Part shown: in pieces, positions 1 through 10,444 of the stretch
Position numbering within the stretch: position 1 is the stretch's first letter
How the letters are laid out: each line of letters begins with the position of its first letter
Origin: Winogradskya humida
GTDB lineage: Bacteria > Actinomycetota > Actinomycetes > Mycobacteriales > Micromonosporaceae
NCBI RefSeq assembly: GCF_016862215.1
Contig: NZ_BOMN01000126.1
Coordinates: 33,536-97,535, forward strand
Reading direction: 5' to 3'
Length of the DNA stretch: 64,000 bases
The notes under the pieces: generated by a model
Told to the model about the DNA's origin: nothing
What the model saw: the letters and a program-made list of their open reading frames with translations, nothing else
Databases searched by the model: none
Program-made: the position numbers and the translations under genes

Positions 1-243
1 CGGCAGGCGTACGCCGAATTCGCCGGCGACCTCCGTACCCAGCTGGCCCTTCGGATCGTTCTCGATGAGGGTCGCCAGGGAGACACCGTCAACGGTCGAC
101 GGGTCTCCCGGGTGCGCGCCGAGCCACAGCTCCGCTTCCGGGGCGTCGCTCGGCGACGGCCGGCCCTGCAGGTCGGCGAGCGCCGTGCGCGACCCCCAGG
201 CGTAGGGCCGGATGACTCCGGTCAAGGGAAATACCGCAGCCAC
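1..243 (-). CDS. manA: Mannose-6-phosphate isomerase, N-terminal part (partial)
   Basis: Only the first 81 codons are inside the window; the gene runs off the left edge. Reading leftward from a GTG at 243 gives an N-terminus with RPYAWGSRTAL near residues 12-22 and AELWLGAHPGDPS near 37-49, both typical of class I mannose-6-phosphate isomerases. The enzyme interconverts fructose-6-phosphate and mannose-6-phosphate in the cytosol, the entry to GDP-mannose. The zinc and active-site residues of later segments cannot be seen. It starts 19 bases after the cation-efflux gene and is probably the last visible gene of the manB-led leftward operon. In mycobacteria the same order (manB, small proteins, SIS protein, manA) is found. 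Confidence 0.85.
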   Translation of the reverse strand, partial: MAAVFPLTGVIRPYAWGSRTALADLQGRPSPSDAPEAELWLGAHPGDPSTVDGVSLATLIENDPKGQLGTEVAGEFGVRLP

Positions 244-262
244 CGTGGCCGCCCCCGTTTCG

Positions 263-1222
263 TCAGTTGGCGACGGCCGCGTCGGAGGCCGTCGGGTTCG
301 GAGCCTTCTTGGGGCTGTAGATGTCCGGCTCGAGGTAGATCACCCGGGCGACGGGCAGCGCCTCGCGGATGCGGATCTCGGTCTCGTTGATGTGCCGGGC
401 CACCTCCTCGGCGCTCTCGGTCGGCGGGACCGCGATCTTCGCCGCCACCAGGAGCTCTTCCGGGCCGAGGTAGAGCGTCTTCATGTGGATGATGCGCTCG
501 ACGCCGGGGCCGGCGACGATGGCCTGCTCCAGCTTCTTGACGTCCTCGGGGTTGGCGCCCTCGCCCAGCAGCAGGCTCTTGGTCTCGATCGCCAGGACGA
601 TCGCGATGGTCACCAGCAGCAGGCCGATGGCGAGCGTGCCGAGGCCGTCCCAGACGCCGTTGCCGGTGATCAGGGTCAGGCCCACGCCGATCAGCGCGAG
701 CACGAGGCCGACCAGCGCGCCGGCGTCCTCGAGCAGAACCACGGGCAGCTCGGGGGCCTTGGCGCGGCGCACGAAGTTGACCCAGGTCTGCTTGCCGCGG
801 GTGTGGTTGGACTCCTTGATCGCCGTCATGAAGGAGTAACCCTCGAGGCAGATCGCGATGACCAGGACCGCGAGCGGCACCCACTGCCACGCGTCGATGG
901 CCTCGGGATGCCTGACCTTGTGGTAGCCCTCGTAGACCGCGAAGAGGCCGCCGACGCTGAACAGCACGATGGAGACGATGAACGCGTAGATGTAGCGCTC
1001 GCGGCCGTACCCAAAGGGGTGTTCGGGGGTGGCCTTGCGGGTCGAGCGCTTGCCGCCGAGCAGGAGCAGTGCCTGGTTGCCGGAGTCGGCCACCGAGTGG
1101 ATGGCCTCCGCCAGCATCGACGACGAGCCGGTCAGCAACCAGGCGATGAACTTGGTGACCGCGATGCCGAGGTTGGCCCCCAGCGCGGCGAGAATCGCCT
1201 TCGTTCCGCCGCCTGCGCTCAC
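263..1222 (-). CDS. Cation diffusion facilitator family transporter
   Basis: The 319-residue integral membrane protein has about six hydrophobic segments followed by a cytoplasmic C-terminal domain, the normal CDF layout. Such proteins exchange divalent metal ions such as Zn, Co or Mn for protons at the membrane. The first metal motif is present as IHSVAD (H42, D46). The second helix pair carries LLEDAGAL rather than the usual HxxxD, a variant seen in one CDF subfamily, so the metal specificity is open. The GTG start at 1222 overlaps the SIS gene stop by four bases (GTGA), implying translational coupling. Its place between the SIS protein and manA is unexpected for a mannose operon. Confidence 0.85.
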   Translation of the reverse strand: MSAGGGTKAILAALGANLGIAVTKFIAWLLTGSSSMLAEAIHSVADSGNQALLLLGGKRSTRKATPEHPFGYGRERYIYAFIVSIVLFSVGGLFAVYEGYHKVRHPEAIDAWQWVPLAVLVIAICLEGYSFMTAIKESNHTRGKQTWVNFVRRAKAPELPVVLLEDAGALVGLVLALIGVGLTLITGNGVWDGLGTLAIGLLLVTIAIVLAIETKSLLLGEGANPEDVKKLEQAIVAGPGVERIIHMKTLYLGPEELLVAAKIAVPPTESAEEVARHINETEIRIREALPVARVIYLEPDIYSPKKAPNPTASDAAVAN

Positions 1223-2439
1223 TGAAGTGCCTCGGGCATGGGGTTCGACAGTTCCTTCATCTCGTTGATGGCGGGCACGGCCATGGGGTCGAGGCCGTGC
1301 GCCAGGGCAAGGTAGATCGAGGCGAAGTCGGGCACGGCCGTGAGCGACGCCAGCCGCTCCAGCGCGGAGCCACCCTCCGCCGTCAGGACGTCGCAGCGTA
1401 CGCCACGGCGCTCGGCGAGGACCTGCACGGCTTCCGCCCTGCGCTCCTCCACGGCGACCGGCTCGTCGGCCTCGTCCTCGGGGTTCAGGCCACCGTCGCG
1501 GAAGACGACCAGGCGCAACCGGGTGTTCTCCTCCTCGTCGTCCGGGTCGGCGAAGATGTCGCGGCCCGACTCGGCGAGCCCGCCGAACGGCCCGTCGAGC
1601 AGACCGACGCGGCCCCGGCCGGCCTCGCCCAGCGCACCGGCCATGACCGGGTAACGGGCGTTCGCGGCAAGCGTGTCGGCGAAGCGGCGGGCGGCGACCG
1701 TGGCCAGCGGGGACGAGCCCCAGACGATCGGCACCGAACCGGCGAGGCCGAGTGCGAGCGACTTGGCCGGGTTGACGAAGGCCTCGGCGCCGGGGCGGCA
1801 GCGCTCGGCGTCCGCGTCGAGCCGGGCGGCGGTCTCGGCCAGGTCGGCCTCGTTGACCTTGACCAGGCCGAGCGCGCGGGCGGCGAGCAGCACCGGCACG
1901 GCGAGACCCCACAGGCTGGCCCGGGCGGGCGCGCGGCGGGGCACCGGGATGAACGGCGCCCGGGCCCGCTCGGCCATGGCCTGCAGCTCGGAGTCGGGGT
2001 TGCCGATCGCCACCAGGCGCGCGCCACGGCGGGCCGCGGCGTCGGCGGCGGCGAGCGCCTCGGGGCTGCGCCCGGAGGCGGACACGGCGATGACCACGTC
2101 AGCCGCTCCGACCCAGCCCGGAACGCCGGCGCTGCGGTGTCCGATCACCGGGACCGGGCAGCGCGGCCCGGCGACCGTGGCCAGAATGCTGCCGGTCAGG
2201 CCGGCCGTGCCGATCCCGGCGACGACGACCGCCCGGGGGCGGCCCTCGTCGGCCAGGACCTGCAGGTTGGCCTCGGCGGCCAGCGCCGCCGACTCGCGGA
2301 CCTGGGCGCCCGCCGAGGCGGTGGCCCGGAGCATGCCGCCCGGGTCCTGGGCCAGCATCGCCTTCTCGTCCTCGAGCCGTGACTCGTCGGCGATCCGGCT
2401 GCCGGTCAGACCGACGCCGTTCTCCCTGGGACTCGCCAT
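1219..2439 (-). CDS. SIS-domain phosphoglucose/phosphomannose isomerase-like protein
   Basis: This 406-residue protein resembles the actinobacterial SIS family (Rv3256c type) related to bifunctional phosphoglucose/phosphomannose isomerases. A double SIS fold is suggested by two alpha/beta halves. The first half contains the sugar-phosphate loop VSASGRSPEAL and the second half ends in a bacterial PGI-type C-terminus. The ATG at 2439 is chosen because GAGGTGG lies seven bases upstream. An in-frame GTG at 2454 would add five residues and overlap the previous gene. It sits between the Trm112-like gene and the cation-efflux gene and probably acts on hexose phosphates, though catalytic activity of this subfamily is not established. 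Confidence 0.85.
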   Translation of the reverse strand: MASPRENGVGLTGSRIADESRLEDEKAMLAQDPGGMLRATASAGAQVRESAALAAEANLQVLADEGRPRAVVVAGIGTAGLTGSILATVAGPRCPVPVIGHRSAGVPGWVGAADVVIAVSASGRSPEALAAADAAARRGARLVAIGNPDSELQAMAERARAPFIPVPRRAPARASLWGLAVPVLLAARALGLVKVNEADLAETAARLDADAERCRPGAEAFVNPAKSLALGLAGSVPIVWGSSPLATVAARRFADTLAANARYPVMAGALGEAGRGRVGLLDGPFGGLAESGRDIFADPDDEEENTRLRLVVFRDGGLNPEDEADEPVAVEERRAEAVQVLAERRGVRCDVLTAEGGSALERLASLTAVPDFASIYLALAHGLDPMAVPAINEMKELSNPMPEALQ

Positions 2440-2440
2440 G

Positions 2441-2635
2441 TCAAGCCACCTCACCCTTAGGACCTGAGCCAGGTAGCGCTTCGTCCAGCAGCAGCACCGG
2501 GATGTCGTCGCGCACCGGGAAGACCCGCCCGCACTCGGTGCAGGTCAGGGTCGACGCGGCGGCGTCGAACTCCAGCGGTGCGTGGTGCGTGTCCGGGCAG
2601 GCCAGAATCTCCAGCAACTGCGGGTCGAGGGCCAC
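2441..2635 (-). CDS. Trm112/UPF0434-like small zinc-ribbon protein
   Basis: The 64-residue protein has the Trm112p pattern: an N-terminal LLEILACP (C13), a CTECG knuckle (C32, C35), and the signature FPVRDDIPVLL. Members are small partners that stabilise methyltransferases, and free-standing actinobacterial copies lie beside manB and SIS genes. The GTG start at 2635 has AAGGAG seven bases upstream (2643-2648). The stop is one base from the next start, so it is translated with the SIS gene. The role in this operon is unknown. Confidence 0.88.
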   Translation of the reverse strand: MALDPQLLEILACPDTHHAPLEFDAAASTLTCTECGRVFPVRDDIPVLLLDEALPGSGPKGEVA

Positions 2636-2696
2636 CGAACGGCTCCTTCGTGACGCGGGACTAGGGGCGGTTTCCCCCTACTAGGACCAGGTGATC

Positions 2697-4076
2697 CTAA
2701 CCGCGCACGATGCTGAGCACTTCGTCCCGCAGCGCTGCCATCCGGTCCGGCTTGTGCGCCTCGACGTTCAGGCGCAGCAGCGGCTCGGTGTTGGAGGCGC
2801 GCAGGTTGAACCAGGACCCGTCCTTGAGCTGGAACGTCAGACCGTCGAGGGTGTCGATCTCGGCGTCCGGGAAGGCGGCCCGCACCTTCTCGGTCGTGGC
2901 CTTGGCGTCGGCGACCGTGGAGTTGATCTCACCGGAGGCGCTGTAGCGCTCGAACTCGGCGGCGAAGGCCGAGAGCGGCTCGTCCTGGCCACCGAGCGCG
3001 GCGAGCACGTGCATGGCGGCCAGCATGCCGGTGTCGGCGAACCAGAAGTCACGGAAGTAGTAGTGCGCGGAGTGCTCACCGCCGAAGATGGCGTTGGTGC
3101 GGGCCATCTCGGCCTTGATGAAGGAGTGGCCGACCCGGCTGCGCACCGGGGTACCGCCGTTCTCCTTGATGATCTCCGGCACGGCGGCCGAGGTGATCAG
3201 GTTGTGGATGACCGTGGCACCCGGGGACTTCGCCAGCTCACGCTTCGCGACCAGCGCGGTGACCGCGGACGGCGAGACCGGGTTGCCCTTCTCGTCGATG
3301 ACGAAGCAGCGGTCGGCGTCGCCGTCGAACGCGAGCCCGATGTCGGCGCCGTGCTCGACCACGCCGGCCTGCAGGTCGACCAGGTTCTTCGGGTCGAGCG
3401 GGTTGGCCTCGTGGTTGGGGAACGAGCCGTCGAGCTCGAAGTACATCGGCACGATCTCCAGGGGCAGGCCCGGGAGGATCTGGTCGCCGAGCACCGCGGG
3501 GACGGTGTAGCCGCCCATGCCGTTGCCCGCGTCGACCACGACCTTGAGCGGGCGGATGCCGCTGAGGTCGACCAGCTTGCGCAGGTGCTCGGCATATCCG
3601 GAGAGCAGGTCGGTGTGCTCGACGGCGACCGGCATCTCGCCGACCGAGTCGAGATCGCTGAGCAGCTGCTCGGCACGCTGACGCACGATCACCAGGCCGC
3701 TGTCCTGCCCGACCGGCTTGGCGCCGGCGCGGCAGAGCTTGATCCCGTTGTACTGCGCGGGGTTGTGGCTCGCGGTGAACATCGCCCCGGGCAGGCCGAG
3801 CACGCCGGACGCGTAGTAGAGCTCATCGGTGGAGCCCAGGCCGATGTGCACGACCGCCGCGCCGGCGGAATTGGCTCCCGCGGCGAAGGCGGCGGCCAGG
3901 GCCGGGCCGGTCTCACGCATGTCATGGGCGATGACGATCTTCTCGGCATCGTCACCGGACTCCCGCAGCATCTCGACGAACGCGGTGCCCAGTGCACGGG
4001 CTACGGTCTCGTTGAGCTGCTCGGGCACGACGCCACGGACGTCGTAAGCCTTCACGAGCTGGGACAGGTCAGTCAA
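2697..4076 (-). CDS. manB: Phosphomannomutase/phosphoglucomutase
   Basis: The 459-residue alpha-D-phosphohexomutase converts mannose-6-phosphate to mannose-1-phosphate for GDP-mannose synthesis. The four signature regions are visible: the phosphoserine loop TASHNP (residues 101-106, S103), the metal loop DGDADRC (251-257), the sugar loop GGEHSAH, and the C-terminal phosphate site RASNTEPLLR. The start is a TTG, chosen because AAGGAG (4083-4088) lies six bases upstream and the frame has no better start. It is the promoter-proximal gene of the leftward mannose operon. Confidence 0.95.
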   Translation of the reverse strand: MTDLSQLVKAYDVRGVVPEQLNETVARALGTAFVEMLRESGDDAEKIVIAHDMRETGPALAAAFAAGANSAGAAVVHIGLGSTDELYYASGVLGLPGAMFTASHNPAQYNGIKLCRAGAKPVGQDSGLVIVRQRAEQLLSDLDSVGEMPVAVEHTDLLSGYAEHLRKLVDLSGIRPLKVVVDAGNGMGGYTVPAVLGDQILPGLPLEIVPMYFELDGSFPNHEANPLDPKNLVDLQAGVVEHGADIGLAFDGDADRCFVIDEKGNPVSPSAVTALVAKRELAKSPGATVIHNLITSAAVPEIIKENGGTPVRSRVGHSFIKAEMARTNAIFGGEHSAHYYFRDFWFADTGMLAAMHVLAALGGQDEPLSAFAAEFERYSASGEINSTVADAKATTEKVRAAFPDAEIDTLDGLTFQLKDGSWFNLRASNTEPLLRLNVEAHKPDRMAALRDEVLSIVRG

Positions 4077-4195
4077 CGCACACTCCTTGGGCGATTTACT
4101 GTCCCGCAGAGACTAACGGAGCACTGATAGCGACAAGGTGGCAACTGCGTGCCACCACCGGGTCGGTGTTGTTACAGCGAGCTTTCCTGGCGGAC

Positions 4196-4231
4196 AAAAA
4201 GGAAGGCGACCCGGAAATACTCCGGGTCGCC
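4196..4231 (-). terminator. Intrinsic terminator of the DUF3455 gene
   Basis: A perfect 11-bp stem (4205-4215 with 4221-4231) closes a five-base AATAC loop. On the minus strand it is followed by TTCCTTTTTG, a T-rich run. It lies 18 bases past the stop of the leftward DUF3455 gene, isolating it from manB. Confidence 0.85.
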
Positions 4232-4248
4232 CTGAACAAATCCGAAGA

Positions 4249-4815
4249 TCAGCCCCAGAAGACGTACGTGGCGTTGTAAGCGACAGCAGTGGTGGAACCG
4301 TCGGTGCACTCACCGGCCGGGGCAGCGCCGCCGGAGGTGTTGAGGCGCTGGATGTAGGCGGCCTTGGAAAGGATGCCGGTGCCGGTGTGGCTGTTCACCT
4401 GGAGCAGCAGCTCGGCGATGGTGCCGGTCTTCGGCTTCTCGGCGACCTTGGTGGCGGTGACGAGCGACGAGTCACGCGCGGACTGCCAGCTCGGGCCCTT
4501 GAAGTGGTGGATCCAGCCGCCGGTGCCGACCAGCTGGGCCTCGGGAACCGAGGCGCCCGCGAAGGAGCCCGCGGCGCAGGTGTAGGTCTGGGTGCCCTTG
4601 ACGACCTTGTAGGTGCCGATCTTCCGCAGGCCGGCGGGCGGGTTGATGCCCACGGGAGCGGTGGAGGCGGAGGCCGAGGGAGCGGCGGAGGTGATGACCG
4701 GACGCGGCCGGGCCGTCGTCTCGGCGGCGGAGGCGTTGAAGGTCACAGCGGTGAGCGCGCCGACGACTGCGAGTGCAGCGCCGCCGAGGATCGCGGTACG
4801 GAGGTGGGTCCGCAT
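4249..4815 (-). CDS. Secreted DUF3455 domain protein
   Basis: The 188-residue protein has a classical signal peptide (hydrophobic residues about 8-28, cleavage near NASAA), a short S/T/P-rich stretch, and a DUF3455 domain. Family marks seen are YTCAAGSF, PEAQLVG, WIHHFKGPSW, a TGTGILSKAAYIQRLNT segment and a closing Cys. The ATG at 4815 has AAGGAG seven bases upstream; the longer frame to 4875 lacks such a site. Two cysteines may form a disulfide outside the cell. The family function is not known. It stands alone, with its own terminator downstream. Confidence 0.8.
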   Translation of the reverse strand: MRTHLRTAILGGAALAVVGALTAVTFNASAAETTARPRPVITSAAPSASASTAPVGINPPAGLRKIGTYKVVKGTQTYTCAAGSFAGASVPEAQLVGTGGWIHHFKGPSWQSARDSSLVTATKVAEKPKTGTIAELLLQVNSHTGTGILSKAAYIQRLNTSGGAAPAGECTDGSTTAVAYNATYVFWG

Positions 4816-5003
4816 GGTGGTGCTCCTTATTGAGACTCGGGTGTCCAACGAGCAGCACGGAGCCGGTCGGGGCATCGTTCGACCAATTCATCGATTGCCC
4901 CAAATGGCCGACGTACATTACCCGAAAAGCCCATCTGGCTCAATGGATGTCGAAATGACCCGGCCATAAACGTGAGAACTACTCAAAATGGGAAGGTGGT
5001 CCC

Positions 5004-5723
5004 GTGAGCGAAGATCACTGGTCCGAGATCGCCGGCATCTGGAGCGAGGTGTGGGGCGCGACGGCCGAGCCCGCGTGGCGCGCTGTCCTCGACGCGAGTG
5101 GCGTGGCACCTGGGGCGCGGGTGCTCGACGTGGGGTGCGGCGGGGGCGAATTCCTCGCGTACGCCCAGAGTCTCGGACTGCGAACGGCCGGTGCCGATCC
5201 CGCACCCGGCATGCTCGCCCTCGCCGCGGCCAGGGTGGCCGACCTGCGCGAGGCCGGCGCCGAGGATCTCCCCTGGCCCGACGCGAGTTTCGACCTGGTG
5301 ACGGCGTTCAACTCGCTGCAGTTCGCCGAGGACACCGACGACGGGCTCGCCGAGCTGATCCGGGTGACCGCGCCGGGCGGGCACGTGGCGATCGCCAACT
5401 GGGCCGAACGCGCGCTCAACGACCTGGACGCGGTGGAGCAGGCGCTCGCGGACGGCCCGGCGGCCCCGGACGGCGACCTGCGGGTGCCCGGCGGCCTCGA
5501 GGAGCTGCTCGAGGACGGCGGGCTCACCGTGATCGTCGCCGGGCTCGCCGAGGTGCCGTGGCGGGTGCCCGATGAGGCCTCCCTGGTCCGCGGCATCCTG
5601 CTCGGCGAGGACCACGACCTCACCCCCGAGGTGATCGGGGCCGCGCGGGCGTACCGACATGATGGTGGGGGTTATCTGCTGGTCAATCACTTCCGTTTTG
5701 CGGTTGGCCGTCGGATGGCGTGA
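5004..5723 (+). CDS. Class I SAM-dependent methyltransferase
   Basis: The 239-residue protein has the Rossmann methyltransferase motifs in order: VLDVGCGGGEFL (motif I, near residues 40-51), an acidic residue after the second strand (GADPAPGML), EDLPWPDASFDLV before motif IV, and the GGHVAIANW strand later. It resembles the UbiE/Methyltransf_11 group acting on small molecules; the substrate cannot be deduced. The GTG start is preceded by GGAAGG. Its 3' end overlaps the convergent DUF779 gene by 41 bases. Confidence 0.85.
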   Translation: MSEDHWSEIAGIWSEVWGATAEPAWRAVLDASGVAPGARVLDVGCGGGEFLAYAQSLGLRTAGADPAPGMLALAAARVADLREAGAEDLPWPDASFDLVTAFNSLQFAEDTDDGLAELIRVTAPGGHVAIANWAERALNDLDAVEQALADGPAAPDGDLRVPGGLEELLEDGGLTVIVAGLAEVPWRVPDEASLVRGILLGEDHDLTPEVIGAARAYRHDGGGYLLVNHFRFAVGRRMA

Positions 5724-6068
5724 GCAGGCGGCTGCGGATCAGGAAGCGGACGCCGTCCGGGGCTTCGAGGCTGAACCCGCTGCCCCGGCCCGGGACGACG
5801 TCGACGGTCAGATGCGTGTGCTTCCACGTCTCGTACTGCGCGGTGCTCATCCAGAAGGAGACCGGCTCGGCCACGCCGTCGATGTGCAGCTCCTCCAGCA
5901 GGATGTCGCTGGCGCCGGTCCGGAACTCCCCCTCCAGGTAGCACATGGGGGCACTGCCGTCGCAGCATCCGCCGGACTGGTGGAACATCAGCGGACCGTG
6001 CCGCCCCCGCAGCGACCGAAGAACTTCAGCCGCCGCGGGAGTGACTTCGACACGCGTACCCGTACCCA

Positions 6069-6069
<1 letters not shown>
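5683..6069 (-). CDS. DUF779 domain protein
   Basis: The 128-residue protein belongs to DUF779, a small family almost always next to an aldehyde dehydrogenase of the ExaC/AcoD type. It has the conserved Cys-rich motif SGGCCDGSAPMC near residues 32-43, suggesting metal or redox chemistry. Its ATG overlaps the dehydrogenase stop by one base (TGATG), so the two are translationally coupled. The biochemical role is not known; association with alcohol or acetaldehyde oxidation is inferred from context. Confidence 0.85.
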
Positions 6070-7592
<1,523 letters not shown>

Positions 7593-7603
7593 GCCCGCGG
7601 ACG

Positions 7604-8836
7604 TTAGTTACGGGAACGTTGCACAGACGTTGCAAGCCCGTACTCCGCGCGCAGGCGGGCGATTTGTTCCCCGGACCCGGGGAGCGCCTCCCACATCTGG
7701 AGATCATCCGCGCCCCAGGCCGCATTCACCCAGGTGGACACGAGTGCGGCATCGGCGGAGGCCAGCACGGCGGACCGCAGCCGGGAATGGATCTGATGCC
7801 GCAGAGCGACCACCCCGGGCGCGTCCGACGACGGCAGCAGCGGCCCGGCATAGGACTCCAGCGCCTCCGCGACCAGCCCGCGCTCCAGCAACCGGGTCAC
7901 GGTCACAAAATCCGCGACCACCTCGGTGCGCAGCCGGTAGGGACGCGAGTCCAGCAGTTCAGGCCCCAGGATCCGGCGCAGCCGCGAGAGCTCGGCCCGG
8001 ACCGTCACCGGGCTCAGGTCATCCGCATAGAGATCAAAACCCAGTTGATCGCCTGTACGCCCGGACGGGTGCAACAACAGCAAGCAGAGCAGTTCCGAGT
8101 GCCGGCGCCCGAGCCGGATCCGCTTTCCCCGCACCGAGATGACGGCGTCCTCGCGACCCAGCACGCACACGGTGGCGGCTTCGGGGCCCTGCGATCGCAG
8201 ATACGCCTCCGCCGCGAGGGCGGTCGCGCGCACCAGGGCAAGGCTGTGCGGATGAGCGAGATGGTCGCCGCCGGTCACGTCCACCGCCCCGAGCAGCAGC
8301 CCGGTCGCCGGGTCGTGGATCGGCGCCGCCGCGCAGGTCCAGCGCTGCACACCCCGGGTGAAATGCTCCGTGGCGAAGATCTGCACCGGGTGGTCGACCG
8401 CGAGCGCCGTACCAGGAGCGTTCGTCCCCGCGTGCGCCTCGTCCCAGCGGGCCCCCGGCACGAAGTTCATCGACTCCGCACCGCGCAGCACCGCCGGATG
8501 GCCCTCGACCCACAGCATCCGGCCGTGCGCGTCGCAGATCGCCATCAGGTGCGCACCGTCCTCCGCCAGCCCGCCGAGCAGATCCCGGAAGATCGGCAGG
8601 ACCCGGGCAAGCGGATGAGCCTTCCTGTACGCGTCCAGGTCGCCATCCGTGAGATCGATGGGCGCTGTGCCATCGGGGCTGACCCGCGCCCCCGCCGAGC
8701 GCCGCCACGAGTCGGCGACCACCGATCGCACCTCCGCGTTCCCGCCGGTGAGGAACCGCTCATGGGCGCGGCCCACCTGACTCATGCGTTCGGCGGGGTC
8801 AGCGCCAAGGTCGAGGGCGAGCCAGGGATTGGGCAT
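7604..8836 (-). CDS. GAF-domain transcriptional regulator (AcoR-like, sigma-54-independent)
   Basis: The 410-residue protein has an AcoR-like N-terminal region (VADSWRRSA near residues 40-48) and a GAF sensor fold whose core includes WDEAHAGTNAPGTAL and RWTCAAAPIHDP. The C-terminal part is predicted DNA-binding or ligand-linked (GRRHSELLCLLLLHPSGRT, then VRAELSRLRRILG). No sigma-54 AAA+ module is present. The ATG at 8836 has GGAGG six bases upstream, so the longer frame to 8872 is not used. Immediate linkage to the aldehyde dehydrogenase suggests that it senses an alcohol or aldehyde and activates that gene. Confidence 0.8.
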   Translation of the reverse strand: MPNPWLALDLGADPAERMSQVGRAHERFLTGGNAEVRSVVADSWRRSAGARVSPDGTAPIDLTDGDLDAYRKAHPLARVLPIFRDLLGGLAEDGAHLMAICDAHGRMLWVEGHPAVLRGAESMNFVPGARWDEAHAGTNAPGTALAVDHPVQIFATEHFTRGVQRWTCAAAPIHDPATGLLLGAVDVTGGDHLAHPHSLALVRATALAAEAYLRSQGPEAATVCVLGREDAVISVRGKRIRLGRRHSELLCLLLLHPSGRTGDQLGFDLYADDLSPVTVRAELSRLRRILGPELLDSRPYRLRTEVVADFVTVTRLLERGLVAEALESYAGPLLPSSDAPGVVALRHQIHSRLRSAVLASADAALVSTWVNAAWGADDLQMWEALPGSGEQIARLRAEYGLATSVQRSRN

Positions 8837-8916
8837 GCGGTACCTCCAGACCCCCATCGTGACCCACGTCACCCCTCACGACAACAGGTCATTGGCTGTA
8901 GACCTACTGTGGGTGG

Positions 8917-10332
8917 GTGGACTTCTATGTGGCGGGTTCTGCGGCTCATGGCGACGACGAGGTAACGGTCACTCATCCGTACGACGGGCGCGCTGTCGGG
9001 CGTACGACCTGGGCGAAAGATGACCAGGTCGAAGCCGCGGTCGCGGCAGCCGCAGCGGTCGCCGCCGAGGCCGCGGCCCTGCCCGCGCATGTTCGCGCGA
9101 CGGCGCTGGAACACGTCTCCCGGCGCATCGCCGAACGCCGTCAGGAGATCGGCGAGCTGATCACGGCGGAGAACGGCAAGCCGCTCAAGTGGGCGCTGCT
9201 GGAGGCCGACCGGGCCGTGTCGGTGTTCCGCTGGGCCGCCGAGGAGGCCCGCCGTTTCTCCGGCAGCCTGCAACGCCTCGACACCGACCCCGGGGGCACC
9301 GGGCGCATCGCGGTGGTCAAACGCGTGCCGCGCGGCCCGGTCCTGGGCATCTCGCCGTTCAACTTCCCGCTCAACCTGGTGGCCCACAAGATCGCCCCGG
9401 CCATCGCCGTAGGCGCGCCGATCGTGCTCAAACCCGCGCCGGCCACCCCGCTGACGGCGCTGCTGCTCGGCTCGATCCTCGCCGAGACCGACCTGCCGGC
9501 GGGCATGTTCTCCGTGCTGCCGATCCCGAACGACCGCGCTTCGTCCCTTGTCACCGACCCACGTCTGCCGATCGTCTCGTTCACCGGCTCCGGCCCGGTC
9601 GGCGCGTCGATCCGGCGCGCCGCCCCCGACAAGCACGTGACGCTGGAGCTGGGCGGGAACGCCGCGGTGCTGGTCTGCTCCGATTACGCCGACCTCGACT
9701 GGGCCGCCTCCCGCATCGCGACGTTCGGGACGTACCAGGCAGGTCAGAGTTGTATCGCCGTCCAGCGGGTCTTTGTGCACTCGGACCATGACCTGCTCCC
9801 CCGCCTGACCGCCGCGGTCAACGCCCTGGTCACCGGCGACCCGTCCGACCCGAAGGTCGACGTCGGCCCGATGATCAGCGAGGACGCGGCCAAGCGGGTC
9901 GAGTCCTGGGTCGACGAAGCCGTCGCGGCCGGCGCCTCCGTGGTGACCGGAGGCAAACGCGACGGCGCGACCTACGCCCCGACGATCCTCACCGGCGTCC
10001 CCGCCGACGCCAAGGTCGTCGCCGAGGAGATCTTCGGCCCGGTCCTGGTCGTCTCCGAGGTCCCCACCGACGAGGCCGGCTTCGCCGCGATCAACAACTC
10101 GGCGTACGGGCTGCAGGCCGGCGTCTTCACCCACAACCTCCAGACGGCGTTCACCGCCCACCGCATCCTCGACGTGGGTGGCGTCATCGTCGGCGACGTC
10201 CCCAGTTACCGCGCGGACCAGATGCCCTACGGCGGCGTGAAGGGCAGCGGCGTGGGTCGCGAAGGCGTCGCCAGCGCCATGGAGGACTACACCGAGCCGC
10301 GCGTCATGGTCCTCACCGGAGTCGATCTCTAG
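8917..10332 (+). CDS. Aldehyde dehydrogenase family protein (semialdehyde type)
   Basis: The 471-residue protein belongs to the aldehyde dehydrogenase superfamily and is only distantly similar to the neighbouring ExaC-like enzyme. It has N149 in SPFNFPLNL, base E244 in LELGGNAA and nucleophile C279 in AGQSCIAVQR. The FNFPLNL and QSCIAVQR variants resemble the GapN/lactaldehyde/sulfoacetaldehyde-like branch, so a semialdehyde or hydroxyaldehyde substrate is likely. It is divergent from the GAF regulator with about 80 bases between starts, so shared control is possible. Confidence 0.88.
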   Translation: MDFYVAGSAAHGDDEVTVTHPYDGRAVGRTTWAKDDQVEAAVAAAAAVAAEAAALPAHVRATALEHVSRRIAERRQEIGELITAENGKPLKWALLEADRAVSVFRWAAEEARRFSGSLQRLDTDPGGTGRIAVVKRVPRGPVLGISPFNFPLNLVAHKIAPAIAVGAPIVLKPAPATPLTALLLGSILAETDLPAGMFSVLPIPNDRASSLVTDPRLPIVSFTGSGPVGASIRRAAPDKHVTLELGGNAAVLVCSDYADLDWAASRIATFGTYQAGQSCIAVQRVFVHSDHDLLPRLTAAVNALVTGDPSDPKVDVGPMISEDAAKRVESWVDEAVAAGASVVTGGKRDGATYAPTILTGVPADAKVVAEEIFGPVLVVSEVPTDEAGFAAINNSAYGLQAGVFTHNLQTAFTAHRILDVGGVIVGDVPSYRADQMPYGGVKGSGVGREGVASAMEDYTEPRVMVLTGVDL

Positions 10333-10444
10333 AGATCATCTCCCCCATCTGTGCCAGGCCTGTGCGGGCCGGCGCCATCAGGCAACGTACCCGAGCATAT
10401 TTCTCTTCGTCCTTAGTGCTGCTTCCGCGGACGGAGATAGAGAA

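Noticed and set aside
10323..10336. GATCTCTAGAGATC palindrome at the end of the second aldehyde dehydrogenase gene
   Set aside because: It has no loop for a hairpin terminator and no second copy that would suggest an attachment site.
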